The notes beneath the pieces were generated by a model. The model had not been told where the DNA came from. It worked only from the letters and a program-made list of their open reading frames with translations, and searched no databases. Shown in pieces: positions 24,533 to 33,286 of a DNA stretch of 64,000 nt. Position 1 is the stretch's first letter; every line of letters starts with the position of its first letter. Position numbers and translations under genes: made by a program. The stretch is from Citrifermentans bremense R1 (GTDB lineage: Bacteria > Desulfobacterota > Desulfuromonadia > Geobacterales > Geobacteraceae). The stretch is from positions 27,207-91,206 of the forward strand of contig NZ_AUGE01000017.1 of assembly GCF_000426865.1 (NCBI RefSeq), given 5' to 3'.

Positions 24533-27139
24533 ATGTACAAAAAGATCAGCGACTACGGGATCATCGGCAACATGCACTCGGTCGCCCTCGTCGGCAACGA
24601 CGGAGCCATCGACTGGCTCTGCCTGCCGCACCTGGACTCCCCCAGCGTCTTCGCGGCGCTTCTCGACGCCGACGACGGGGGCTCCTTCTCCATCACCCCC
24701 GAGGGGGAGTGGGACTCGGTCCTTGGCTACCTGGAGGATTCCAACATCCTCGCGGGGCGCTTCCGCACCCGCAACGGAAGCTACACCTTGACCGATTTTA
24801 TGCAGGTGCCGCCGCCGTCGGACCGGGAGCCGCAACCGCACGAGTTCCTGTTGGTGCGCCTGCTGCAGGTCGACCGCGGCCGGGTCCGGGTGAAGGTCAG
24901 CTTCGACCCGAGGTTCGATTACGGCAGGGGGAGGCCGGAGTTCACCATCCTCCCCGGGCAGGGTGTCCTGGCCGCGTCGGGGAGCGAACAGCTGCGGCTT
25001 TGCACCTCCGGCAAGCTTACGCTTAAAAACGGGCACGCGGAAGGGACCTGGGAACTGCGTGAGGGGGAGCGGATCGCCCTGCAGCTTTATTACGGGAGGT
25101 CGGAGCCGGACCGGTTTTCCGAGCTTGATGCCGAGAGGGTGCTGGTGGAGACGCTCGATTTCTGGCGCAACTGGCTGTACGGCAGCGGCACCGGATTTTT
25201 CAACGACCTGGGGCCGCACCGGGAGCAGGTGATCCGCTCGCTATTGACGCTGAAGCTCTTGACCTACCAGCCGCGCGGCACCATGGCCGCGGCGGCGACA
25301 ACCTCACTCCCGGAGACCATCGGCGGGGTGCGCAACTGGGATTACCGCTATTCCTGGGTGCGCGACACCTCCATGGCTCTCGCCGCGCTCTTCGAGGTTG
25401 GGCACGTGAACGAAACGGAGCAGTACCTCGACTGGATCGAGAAGGTCATCGTGAAGAACAAGCAGAACGAGCTGCAGGTGATGTACCGGATGGACGGCTC
25501 CTCCGATCTGAGCGAATTCGAACTGCGCCACCTTGAGGGGTTCCGCGGCTCCAAGCCGGTCCGCATCGGCAACGGCGCGGCCCCCCAGAAGCAGTTCAGC
25601 ATCTACGGCCATGTGCTGATCGGCGCCGACCACCTGGTGAGCCTCAACCGCGAGGTCACCGAAGAGATGTGGCACGGGCTCTGGCTCATGTGCGAATTCG
25701 CCAAGCATCACTGGCGGGAGCCGGATTGGAGCATCTGGGAGATGCGCAGCGATCCCAGGCACTACGTCCACTCGAAGGCCATGTGCGGGATCACCCTGGA
25801 CCGTGGCTTGAGCATCGCGGCGCGGACCGGGCACCAACCCGGCGACGATTGGGAGCGGACGCGCGACGAGATCCGCGACGACGTGATGCGGCACGGCTGG
25901 AACGCACAGCGGCAGGCCTTCGTGCTCCATTACCAGACCGACGCGCTGGACGCGAGCTCCCTGCTCATGTCCATGAACGGCTTCATCCCCTACGAAGACC
26001 CCCGCATGCTGGCAACGGTCGAGGCGATCCGGCTCGATCTCTCCTACAACGGCTTCACCTACCGCTACCACGCCGACGACGGGTTGCCCGGCCAGGAAGG
26101 GGCCTTCCTCGCCTGCACCCTGTGGCTCATCGCCAATCTGGCCAACCAGCACGAGTTGGAGGAAGCGGAGCTGCTCTTGAACAAGGTGGACGAGGTAGCG
26201 GGCTCCCTGCACCTTCTCGCCGAAGAGTACGATCCCATCTGGCAGGAACAGCTGGGGAATTTCCCTCAGGCCTTCAGCCACGAGGCCTACATCACCGCAG
26301 TCACCGCCATCACCAAGGTAAGCGGCGAACTGCGCCGCAACCCGAAGCAGCAGCAATACCTGCTGTTGCAGGATGAAGAGAACGAGGTGGAGGCGGGCTT
26401 CGATCCGGTCCTTCTAGCGGAGCTGGTAGACGAGGTAGTGCGGGAGGGGGGGGACCATCCGGGTTACGGGAAAGACAGCGGCGGCCTCGCGGAACGGGTG
26501 GGGAAAGTGCTGGCCCAACTGCGGTGGTTCGATCTGGCGCGCTTGCAAGAGCGGCAGGAGAAGATCTCCTTCTGGTGCAATCTATTCAACCTCCTGGTCC
26601 TGCACTGGGTGCTTTCCCTGCAGGTGAAGGAATCGGTGCGGGAAGTCCCCCGTTTTTACCGCCGCCTCGGCTGTCGGATAGGGGAGGAGCTGTTCACCGC
26701 CGACATCATCCTGCACGGCATCCTGCGGGGAAACCGCCCATCTCCCGGCTGGCTCACCCCTCCCCTTCCGGCCGGCGATCCCCGCCTTGCCAACTCCATC
26801 CGGCTCAGCGACCCGCGCTTTCTCTGCGCCATCTGCACCGGGACGGCTTCCTCGGCGCCTATGGCCCCGTTGCGCCCCGAGAGCCTGGACGCTGACCTGG
26901 ACGGCGCGGTACGGAGGTTCCTGGAACGGGAGGCGAAGGTCGATGCGGAGCGCAAGGTGCTGGTGCTGCCGCGGATCTTCAAGTGGTACGACGACTTCGG
27001 CAAAAGCCCCCACGACGTAGCGGTCTTCGTCGCCGGCTTCCTCGGGGAGGCAGCCGCCCGTCCCATCCGGGAGCATCCGGAATCCTACCAGCTAGAATAT
27101 GCGGGGTTCGACTGGAGGGTGCCGACAGGTAGAGCGTAA
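24533..27139 (+). CDS. GH15 glucoamylase/trehalase-like protein fused to DUF547
   Basis: 868 residues. Residues ~1-600 are a glycoside hydrolase family 15 protein: an N-terminal beta domain opening with IGNMHSVALVGNDGAIDWLC, then an (alpha/alpha)6 barrel with GGVRNWDYRYSWVRD at ~263-277 and the acidic ELRHLEGFRGS region. Bacterial relatives hydrolyse alpha-linked glucans or trehalose. Residues ~660-850 match DUF547 (FWCNLFNLLVLHWVL, LHGILRGNRP, CAICTGTASSAP, RIFKWYDDF). DUF547 is normally a separate protein of unknown activity, so the fusion is notable. There is no signal peptide, so it is cytoplasmic. The start has GGGAGG upstream. The stop lies beside the convergent repeat-terminator at 27141. 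Confidence 0.85.
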   Translation: MYKKISDYGIIGNMHSVALVGNDGAIDWLCLPHLDSPSVFAALLDADDGGSFSITPEGEWDSVLGYLEDSNILAGRFRTRNGSYTLTDFMQVPPPSDREPQPHEFLLVRLLQVDRGRVRVKVSFDPRFDYGRGRPEFTILPGQGVLAASGSEQLRLCTSGKLTLKNGHAEGTWELREGERIALQLYYGRSEPDRFSELDAERVLVETLDFWRNWLYGSGTGFFNDLGPHREQVIRSLLTLKLLTYQPRGTMAAAATTSLPETIGGVRNWDYRYSWVRDTSMALAALFEVGHVNETEQYLDWIEKVIVKNKQNELQVMYRMDGSSDLSEFELRHLEGFRGSKPVRIGNGAAPQKQFSIYGHVLIGADHLVSLNREVTEEMWHGLWLMCEFAKHHWREPDWSIWEMRSDPRHYVHSKAMCGITLDRGLSIAARTGHQPGDDWERTRDEIRDDVMRHGWNAQRQAFVLHYQTDALDASSLLMSMNGFIPYEDPRMLATVEAIRLDLSYNGFTYRYHADDGLPGQEGAFLACTLWLIANLANQHELEEAELLLNKVDEVAGSLHLLAEEYDPIWQEQLGNFPQAFSHEAYITAVTAITKVSGELRRNPKQQQYLLLQDEENEVEAGFDPVLLAELVDEVVREGGDHPGYGKDSGGLAERVGKVLAQLRWFDLARLQERQEKISFWCNLFNLLVLHWVLSLQVKESVREVPRFYRRLGCRIGEELFTADIILHGILRGNRPSPGWLTPPLPAGDPRLANSIRLSDPRFLCAICTGTASSAPMAPLRPESLDADLDGAVRRFLEREAKVDAERKVLVLPRIFKWYDDFGKSPHDVAVFVAGFLGEAAARPIREHPESYQLEYAGFDWRVPTGRA

Positions 27140-27140
27140 A

Positions 27141-27190
27141 AAAAGGGGACAGGCTACTTTATTTTTTTAAAAAGTAGCCTGTCCCCTTTT
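27141..27190. terminator. Bidirectional terminator; GGGGACAGG dyad repeat, copy 2
   Basis: Perfect 20-bp arms (27141-27160 and 27171-27190), AAAA GGGGACAGGCTACTTT and its complement, with an A/T-rich loop. A-tract on one side and T-tract on the other make it a terminator for both convergent genes. The arm sequence is shared with 6711-6749. Confidence 0.85.
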
Positions 27191-27201
27191 TGTTGGATGG
27201 G

Positions 27202-30132
27202 TCATTTTGCCGGAGCAGGGAGGAGGGCGCGGGTGAAGGCTAGCTGCAGCAGTTCCGCCGTGTGCAGCGCCCTTTTCCCGCACCCCTGCTGTATCTGGGT
27301 GCGGCAGCTGAAGCCGTCGGCTACGATGTAGGTCTCCGCCCCCGCATCCCTCACCGCCGGCAGCAGGTTGGCCTCGGCTATCTTCATGGAGATTTCGTAC
27401 TTCCCGCTTTCGAAACCGAACGATCCCGCCATGCCGCAGCACCCCTTTTCCGGCTCTTCTACCGAAAGCCCCATCTTCGCCAACAGCTCGTGCGCAGCCT
27501 TCGCGTGCAGGCTCAACACCGATTTCTCGTGGCAGTGCGCCTGAAGCAGGACCTTGCCCGGGAGGTCTGGGGGCGTAAGCCCTTCATGCTGCACGAACTC
27601 GCTCATGAGGAAGGTGTGCGCTGTCAGCCGCTTCCCGTCCTGGTGTTCGGGGAGCAGTTCCGGAAGCTCGTCGCGAAAGACAGCTGCGGTGCTCGGCTCC
27701 AGTACCACCACCGGAATCCCGCGGCGCACGTACGGGCTCAACAGGTCGATCACCTCTTCCAGGCGCTTCAAGGCGTAGTCGAGCATCCCGTAATCCATCG
27801 GTGGGCGCACGGCCGGCGGGTTCTCGTCGGGGACGCTCACCCGGTAGCCGAAGCGCTCCAGCACCTCAAAGGCGGCGTTAAGTATTTCTGGGTAGAAGCA
27901 GTCGTTGAAGATATCGGGGTAGAGCACCACCTCCTTCCCCTTTTGCTCCGGCTGCTTCTCCTGGCGCCGGTAGGCTGAGGTGAAGCTCTCGGGAGCGAAG
28001 GTGGGCATGCTCCGCTCGAAGGCGATGCCGCCGATCCACTTCACCGCCCCTGACAAAAGCGGGGCGTGGCTCACCAGGTTGGCCAGCCGCGGCATCCCCG
28101 CGCCGAGCCGTCCCCAGATGCCGAAGAGCCCCATGGAATAGGCGGGGCGGGGACGCAGGCGGTGATTGTAGTAATGGTGGAGAAACTCCGCCTTGTAGGC
28201 GGCCATGTCGACGTTGACCGGGCACTCCCCCTTGCATCCCTTGCAGGAGAGGCAGAGTTCCAGCGCGTCCAGCACCTCGGTGCTTCGCCAGCCGTCCTTG
28301 ATGAAATCGCGCCGGAACATCTCGAAGAGAAGGTGCGCCCTCCCCCTCGTGGTGTGCTGTTCCTCGCGTGTCGCCTGGAAGCTCGGGCACATGAAGGCGT
28401 TGTGGGTCCGGCGGCACTCCCCTACTCCGACGCAACGCAAGGTCGCCCTGGCGAAACTGGTCTCGTCTGTGGGAAAGCGGAAGCGGGTCTCCGGCTGCCA
28501 GGGATCGTAATTCACCCCCAGCCTCAGGTTCTGGTCCGGGTGATACGGGTCCACCACCTTCCCCGGGTTCATCTTCCACTGCGGATCCCACAGACCCTTG
28601 AACTGCCGGAAGGCCTCGATCAATTCGTCGCCGTACATCTTGCGCAGATAGAGCGCCTTCGATTGACCGTCCCCATGCTCGGCGGAAAAGGAGCCGCCGT
28701 AGCTGACCACGAGGTCGGAGGCGTGGTCGAGGAAGGAGCTGAAGTTGGCCACCCCTTCCGCGGATAAGAGGTCGAAGGAGATGCGGCAATGGATGCAGCC
28801 GTCGCCGAAGTGGCCGTAGAGGGAGGCGTTCAGCCCGTGCCGGTCGAGAAGCTTGCGGAACTCGCGCAGGTAGGCGCCGATCTTCTCAGGGGCCACCGCC
28901 GCGTCCTCCCAGCCGGGCCAGCTAAGGGGGAACCCGGGGACGTTCGCCGTCGCGCCGAGCCCCGACTCCCGCACCTCCCAGATCATCTTCTCTTCCTTCT
29001 CGTCGAAGAAGAGCTTCATGCTGGGCGGGTCTTTCAGCTTCTTGAGCGCCTCCATGGCGTCTTTCGCCTTCCGGTCCGACTCCTCCTCCGTCTCGCCTCC
29101 GAACTCCACCAGGAGCCACCCTTTCCCCTCCGGCAGCAGTTGGATGTCCTCCGGGTGCAGCTTCTTTATCTTCATGAAGTGGATCAGGAGATCGTCCAGC
29201 CCTTCCAGGCCCACCGGCTCGAACTTCAGGATCTCAGGCACGTGGTCGCCGGCGGAGTAGACGTCGGGATAGCCCAGCAAGAGGATGGAACGGGCGGGGG
29301 GGCTGTGCACCAGGCGCACCTTCGCCGCCAGGATGGTGACGCAGGTCCCTTCGGTCCCGACGAGAGCGTGCGCCACGTTGAAGCCGTTCTCCGGGAGCAG
29401 CTCGTCCAGGTTGTAGCCCGAGACCCGGCGCGGGATCTTCGGGTACCTCTCGCGTATCCTCTTAGCCTGCCGGTCCCGTATCGACTTGAGCCCCGCATAG
29501 ATCTCCCCGCGCCGCCCACCCTGGGCGATGATCTCCTCCAGTTCCCGGTCCGTCGTCTCTCCCACCGTCATCCGGACCCCGTCGTAGGTGATCACGTCGA
29601 GTTCCAGGATGTTGTCCACCGTGCGCCCGGCCATGACCGAATGGACGCCGCAGGAGTTGTTGCCGATCATGCCCCCCAGGGTGTTGTGGGTGTGCGTGGC
29701 GGGATCGGGCCCGAAGGTGAGGTGGTAGTTTTCGGCCTGTTCCCTGAGTTGGTCCAGGATCACCCCGGGCTCCACCCAGGCGAACCCCTTCTCTGGGTCG
29801 AGCTCCAGAATCCGGTTCAGGTATTTCGAGTGGTCGATGACGACGGCCACGTTGCAGGTCTGGCCGCAGAGCCCCGTGCCGCCGCCGCGGGATACCACCG
29901 GCGCGCCGTGACGGTGGCAGATCTCCAGGGTCTTGACCACCGCCTCGGTGGTTCTGGGGAGCACCACCCCGATGGGGATCTGGCGGTAGTTGGAGGCGTC
30001 TGTCGCGTAGAGGGCGCGGCTTCCGACGTCGAAGCGGACCTCGGCGTCCACCGCGTACCTGAGATCGGCCTCCAGCGCTCCCGGGTTCAGTTGGGTCGCG
30101 ACGAATATCTCGTTCTCCTCAGGCTGGGGCAT
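27202..30132 (-). CDS. FAD-linked 2-hydroxyacid dehydrogenase with Fe-S domain
   Basis: 976 residues. An N-terminal FAD-binding type 4 domain (GlcD/D-lactate dehydrogenase family) has SRGGGTGLCGQTCN near residue 85 and GNNSCGVHS. A central substrate domain follows. The C-terminal half is a two-cluster ferredoxin-like module (CVGVGECRR...CP and CLSCKGCKGECP) with a CCG-type cysteine-rich domain (CHEKSVL, KGCCGMAGSFG). Such fused proteins oxidise D-2-hydroxyacids such as D-lactate and pass electrons through Fe-S clusters to quinone or another carrier. The start follows AAAGGAGGG. It is last in an apparent operon with the enolase-superfamily and ThDP genes (gaps 34 and 16 bp). The exact hydroxyacid is not evident. 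Confidence 0.87.
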   Translation of the reverse strand: MPQPEENEIFVATQLNPGALEADLRYAVDAEVRFDVGSRALYATDASNYRQIPIGVVLPRTTEAVVKTLEICHRHGAPVVSRGGGTGLCGQTCNVAVVIDHSKYLNRILELDPEKGFAWVEPGVILDQLREQAENYHLTFGPDPATHTHNTLGGMIGNNSCGVHSVMAGRTVDNILELDVITYDGVRMTVGETTDRELEEIIAQGGRRGEIYAGLKSIRDRQAKRIRERYPKIPRRVSGYNLDELLPENGFNVAHALVGTEGTCVTILAAKVRLVHSPPARSILLLGYPDVYSAGDHVPEILKFEPVGLEGLDDLLIHFMKIKKLHPEDIQLLPEGKGWLLVEFGGETEEESDRKAKDAMEALKKLKDPPSMKLFFDEKEEKMIWEVRESGLGATANVPGFPLSWPGWEDAAVAPEKIGAYLREFRKLLDRHGLNASLYGHFGDGCIHCRISFDLLSAEGVANFSSFLDHASDLVVSYGGSFSAEHGDGQSKALYLRKMYGDELIEAFRQFKGLWDPQWKMNPGKVVDPYHPDQNLRLGVNYDPWQPETRFRFPTDETSFARATLRCVGVGECRRTHNAFMCPSFQATREEQHTTRGRAHLLFEMFRRDFIKDGWRSTEVLDALELCLSCKGCKGECPVNVDMAAYKAEFLHHYYNHRLRPRPAYSMGLFGIWGRLGAGMPRLANLVSHAPLLSGAVKWIGGIAFERSMPTFAPESFTSAYRRQEKQPEQKGKEVVLYPDIFNDCFYPEILNAAFEVLERFGYRVSVPDENPPAVRPPMDYGMLDYALKRLEEVIDLLSPYVRRGIPVVVLEPSTAAVFRDELPELLPEHQDGKRLTAHTFLMSEFVQHEGLTPPDLPGKVLLQAHCHEKSVLSLHAKAAHELLAKMGLSVEEPEKGCCGMAGSFGFESGKYEISMKIAEANLLPAVRDAGAETYIVADGFSCRTQIQQGCGKRALHTAELLQLAFTRALLPAPAK

Positions 30133-30166
30133 GGCAGGACCCTCCTTTGTTTGATCGTGCGCGGGG

Positions 30167-31258
30167 TCAGACCCTGAAGTGGCGGGCCTCCCCCTCCCTC
30201 AGTTCGATCCCGAGGCCGGGGCGGCCGCGGTCGGGCGCGAGCTTCCCCTCAACCGGCTGGATGAAGCCGTCGAAGAGCATGCTCTCGATCCTCGCATGGT
30301 CGTGGAAGTATTCCAGGTGCCGCAGAGAGGACGCGGCGCAGCAGGGGTGGATATGCAGCGAGGGGGCGCAATGCGCCGAAAATGGTAGGTGATGGCTTTC
30401 GCAGAGAGTCGCCGCCTGGAGAAAACCGGTGATGCCGCAGCGCGTGGCGTCCGCCTGCAGCACGTCGACCGCGCCCGCCTCTAACATGCGGCGAAAGTAC
30501 GGGATGGTGAAGCCGTACTCTCCCGCGGCGATCTCCATGCCAGCCGGGGCCCGGTCCCGCAGGAGCCTGAGCCCCTCCAGGTCGTGATGGACCACCGGCT
30601 CCTCGAACCAGGAAACGCCGGCGGCCGTTACCGCCTTTGCCAGCGCCAGGGCCTCTTTGCGCTGGTAGGCGCCGTTGGCGTCGATGAAGAGTCCGGCATC
30701 CGGCCCCACCGCGATGCGCGCCGCCCGGACCCGCTCCGGGTCCGCCGCAGGGTCCGTCCCGATCTTCATCTTGACCTGTGGTATTCCCGCCTGCACCCAT
30801 CCGGCCAGCTGACGCTGCAGTTTGTCGATGCTGTAGGAGGTGAACCCTCCGCTGCCATACACCGGAACCGCCTCCCGGGCCGCCCCCAGGAGGTCCACTA
30901 CGGAAAGGCCCAGGAGCTTCCCCTTCAGGTCCCAGAGCGCCGCATCCACCGCGGATATGGCGAGCATGGCTATTCCCGGTTCGCCCAGGTTCCTGACCCC
31001 ATCCAGCATCAGGCGCCAGCAGCAGGGGATATCGACGGGGTTCCTGCCGGTGATGATCTGGGCGAGCTTGCCGGTAACCAGGGTGGCGGCGGCTGCGGCG
31101 GCGTAACTGTAGCCGAACCCTCGCGCGCCGCCTCCCTGGATATGCACCGTTACGAGAGTGGTCGAGTCCCAGCGGTAACTCCCGTCGCTTTCCGGGTCCT
31201 CGGTCGGGATCCTGTAGGCCTTGGCTTCAACCTGCTCTATCTTCGCATCCGCTGCCAT
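30167..31258 (-). CDS. Enolase-superfamily enzyme (mandelate racemase/MLE group)
   Basis: 363 residues. A capping domain then a modified TIM barrel with the superfamily residues in order: VKMKIG (KxK on strand 2), IDANGAY (first metal Asp), FEEP (second metal Glu), AGEYG (third) and a HCAPSLH His near the end, as in acid-sugar dehydratases. The reaction is likely proton abstraction alpha to a carboxylate, giving dehydration or racemisation. The start has GGGAGG five nt upstream. It sits between the FAD/Fe-S dehydrogenase and ThDP genes, so a route from a hydroxy- or sugar-acid to a 2-oxoacid is plausible but unproven. Confidence 0.85.
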   Translation of the reverse strand: MAADAKIEQVEAKAYRIPTEDPESDGSYRWDSTTLVTVHIQGGGARGFGYSYAAAAAATLVTGKLAQIITGRNPVDIPCCWRLMLDGVRNLGEPGIAMLAISAVDAALWDLKGKLLGLSVVDLLGAAREAVPVYGSGGFTSYSIDKLQRQLAGWVQAGIPQVKMKIGTDPAADPERVRAARIAVGPDAGLFIDANGAYQRKEALALAKAVTAAGVSWFEEPVVHHDLEGLRLLRDRAPAGMEIAAGEYGFTIPYFRRMLEAGAVDVLQADATRCGITGFLQAATLCESHHLPFSAHCAPSLHIHPCCAASSLRHLEYFHDHARIESMLFDGFIQPVEGKLAPDRGRPGLGIELREGEARHFRV

Positions 31259-31274
31259 GGCGCCTCCCGTGCGG

Positions 31275-33068
31275 CTACTCTTCTCTGCGCGGCAGCAGGG
31301 TCGACATCATCTGCTTCACCGATTGGGTGATGATGCCGCCCAGGTTGGGATCCCCCTTGGCGAGGGAGAACATGAAACCCTTGGCCTGTTCGAAGGTGAT
31401 GTGCGGCGGAAGCGGCGGCACGTCCGGGTCGCAATGCGCGTCGATGACCACCGGCCGGTCCGCGTTCAGGGCATGGTCCCAGGCGGCCCCGATCAGTTGC
31501 GGGTCGTCCAGCTCGATCCCCTGCAATCCCAGCATCTCGGCGTAGCGCGCGTACGGGAAGGGGGGGATGTCCTGAGAGCCGCTGAACTTGCGGTCGCCGC
31601 TCATGACCCGCTGCTCCCAAGTCACCTGGTTCAGGTCCTTGTTGTCCAGAACCAGGATCGCCAGGCGCGGGTTGCTCCAGCTTTTCCAGCTCTTGGCGAT
31701 GGTGACGAGCCCGTTGATGCCGAGCATCTGCATGGCGCCGTCTCCCACCATGGCGACTACGGTGCGGTCCGGGTGGTTCATCTTTGCGGCAGTCGCGTAC
31801 GGAACGCCGGGGCACATGGTGGCGAGCCCCCCGGATAGGGAGGCCATCATCCCCGAGCGGATGCGGAGGTCGCGGGCGTACCAGTTGGCCGCCGAGCCCG
31901 AGTCGCAGGTGAGGATGCAGTTGTCGGGGAGGCGCGAGGAGAGCTCCCAGAAAAGGCGCTGCGGGTTGATCGGGTTGGCCGAGAGCATGGCGCGCGCCTG
32001 CATGATCTCCCACCACTCGCGGACGTTCTTCTCAATCCCCTGCAGCCAGCCGCGGTCGCTCTTTCTTTCCAATAGCGGAATCAACGCCCTCAGGGTAAGG
32101 AGAGTATCCCCCTGCAGGTTCACCTCCATGGGGTAGCGCAGCCCCAGCATGCGCGGGCTGATGTCGATCTGCACGCCACGCGCCTGCCCCTCCTTGGGGA
32201 GGAACTCGGAGTACGGGAAGCCGCTGCCAACCATGAGGAGCGTGTCGCACTCCATCATCATCTCCCAGCTGGGTTTCGTGCCCAAAAGCCCGATGGAGCC
32301 GGTGACGAAGGGGAGATCGTCCGGGACCACCGCCTTGCCGAGGAGCGCCTTGGCGACCCCGGCACCCAGGATGTCGGCGGCGATGGCGACTTCGTCCGAA
32401 GCGCCCAGCGCCCCGGCTCCCACCAGCATCGCTACTTTCTTGCCCTCGTTCAGGACCTCCGCCGCCCGCGCCAGGTCGTCGCGCGCAGGCGTCACGTCGG
32501 GTCGGCTGAAGCCAAGGCCGGTGAAGGTGGTGCCGTGTTTGCGCTCCGGCGACTCCACCGCCTCCATCTCCTGCACGTTGTTGGGGAGGATGACGCAGGT
32601 CACGGTCCGCTCCGCGAGCGCGATCCGGATGGCCCGGTCGATCAGGTGGCGGATCTGGGAAGGATCGCTCGCCATGTGCACGTAGTGGTGCGCGACGTCC
32701 TTGAAAAGCGAGATGAGGTCAACCTCCTGCTGGTAATCGGACCCCAGCGCCGTGGTCCCCTGCTGACCCACGATTGCCACCACCGGCTGGTGGTCGAGTT
32801 TCGCGTCGTAGAGGCCGTTTAAGAGATGTATGGCGCCCGGCCCCGAAGTCGCGATGCAGATCCCTACCTCGCCGGTGAACTTGGCATGGGCGCAGGCGAG
32901 GAAGGCCGCCTCCTCCTCGTGGCGCGCCTGGATGAACTCGACGCGCTCCACCTGCTTGCGTAAAGCCGCCATGACGCCGTTGATCCCGTCGCCAGGGTAG
33001 CCGTACACACGCCGCACCCCCCAATCGTAAAGCCGCTGCACCAGGTAATCGCTCGTTGTCGTTGCCAT
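31275..33068 (-). CDS. ThDP-dependent enzyme, pyruvate oxidase/acetolactate synthase family
   Basis: 597 residues with the three-domain plan of the family. The N-terminal PYR domain has GYPGDGINGVMAAL and catalytic Glu in RHEEEAAFLA. A central domain follows (VGAGALGASDEV). The C-terminal PP domain has the ThDP/Mg motif GDGAMQMLG...VLDN. It most resembles PoxB-like enzymes that decarboxylate pyruvate or another 2-oxoacid. I use ATG 33068 because GGAGG lies just upstream; the in-frame codon 45 bp earlier would place that site inside the gene. First gene of the operon continuing with the enolase-superfamily and FAD/Fe-S genes. Substrate and electron acceptor not determinable. Confidence 0.86.
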   Translation of the reverse strand: MATTTSDYLVQRLYDWGVRRVYGYPGDGINGVMAALRKQVERVEFIQARHEEEAAFLACAHAKFTGEVGICIATSGPGAIHLLNGLYDAKLDHQPVVAIVGQQGTTALGSDYQQEVDLISLFKDVAHHYVHMASDPSQIRHLIDRAIRIALAERTVTCVILPNNVQEMEAVESPERKHGTTFTGLGFSRPDVTPARDDLARAAEVLNEGKKVAMLVGAGALGASDEVAIAADILGAGVAKALLGKAVVPDDLPFVTGSIGLLGTKPSWEMMMECDTLLMVGSGFPYSEFLPKEGQARGVQIDISPRMLGLRYPMEVNLQGDTLLTLRALIPLLERKSDRGWLQGIEKNVREWWEIMQARAMLSANPINPQRLFWELSSRLPDNCILTCDSGSAANWYARDLRIRSGMMASLSGGLATMCPGVPYATAAKMNHPDRTVVAMVGDGAMQMLGINGLVTIAKSWKSWSNPRLAILVLDNKDLNQVTWEQRVMSGDRKFSGSQDIPPFPYARYAEMLGLQGIELDDPQLIGAAWDHALNADRPVVIDAHCDPDVPPLPPHITFEQAKGFMFSLAKGDPNLGGIITQSVKQMMSTLLPRREE

Positions 33069-33216
33069 GACGCCTCCATGTGCGGTCCCGTTTCGCAAGG
33101 CCTCGTTAGCCAAGGGTGCGAAAGGGTCGCTAGCTCCTGCTCTTATTTATTAACAGTCGCTAATTCTTTCCAAATATCATGAGATGTCAAGCAGGAAGGT
33201 GGTTGGGCTGACCGGC

Positions 33217-33253
33217 AAAAAAACAGGGGGTACGGCGAAATGCCGTACCCCCT
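33217..33253 (-). terminator. Terminator after the tandem-receiver gene
   Basis: On the minus strand AGGGGGTACGGC pairs with GCCGTACCCCCT around ATTTC, followed by GTTTTTTT. It lies 33 bp past the stop at 33287 and insulates the ThDP operon. Confidence 0.85.
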
Positions 33254-33286
33254 GGGGGTGGTTGAAACGGGTGGGGAGCCTTTACT

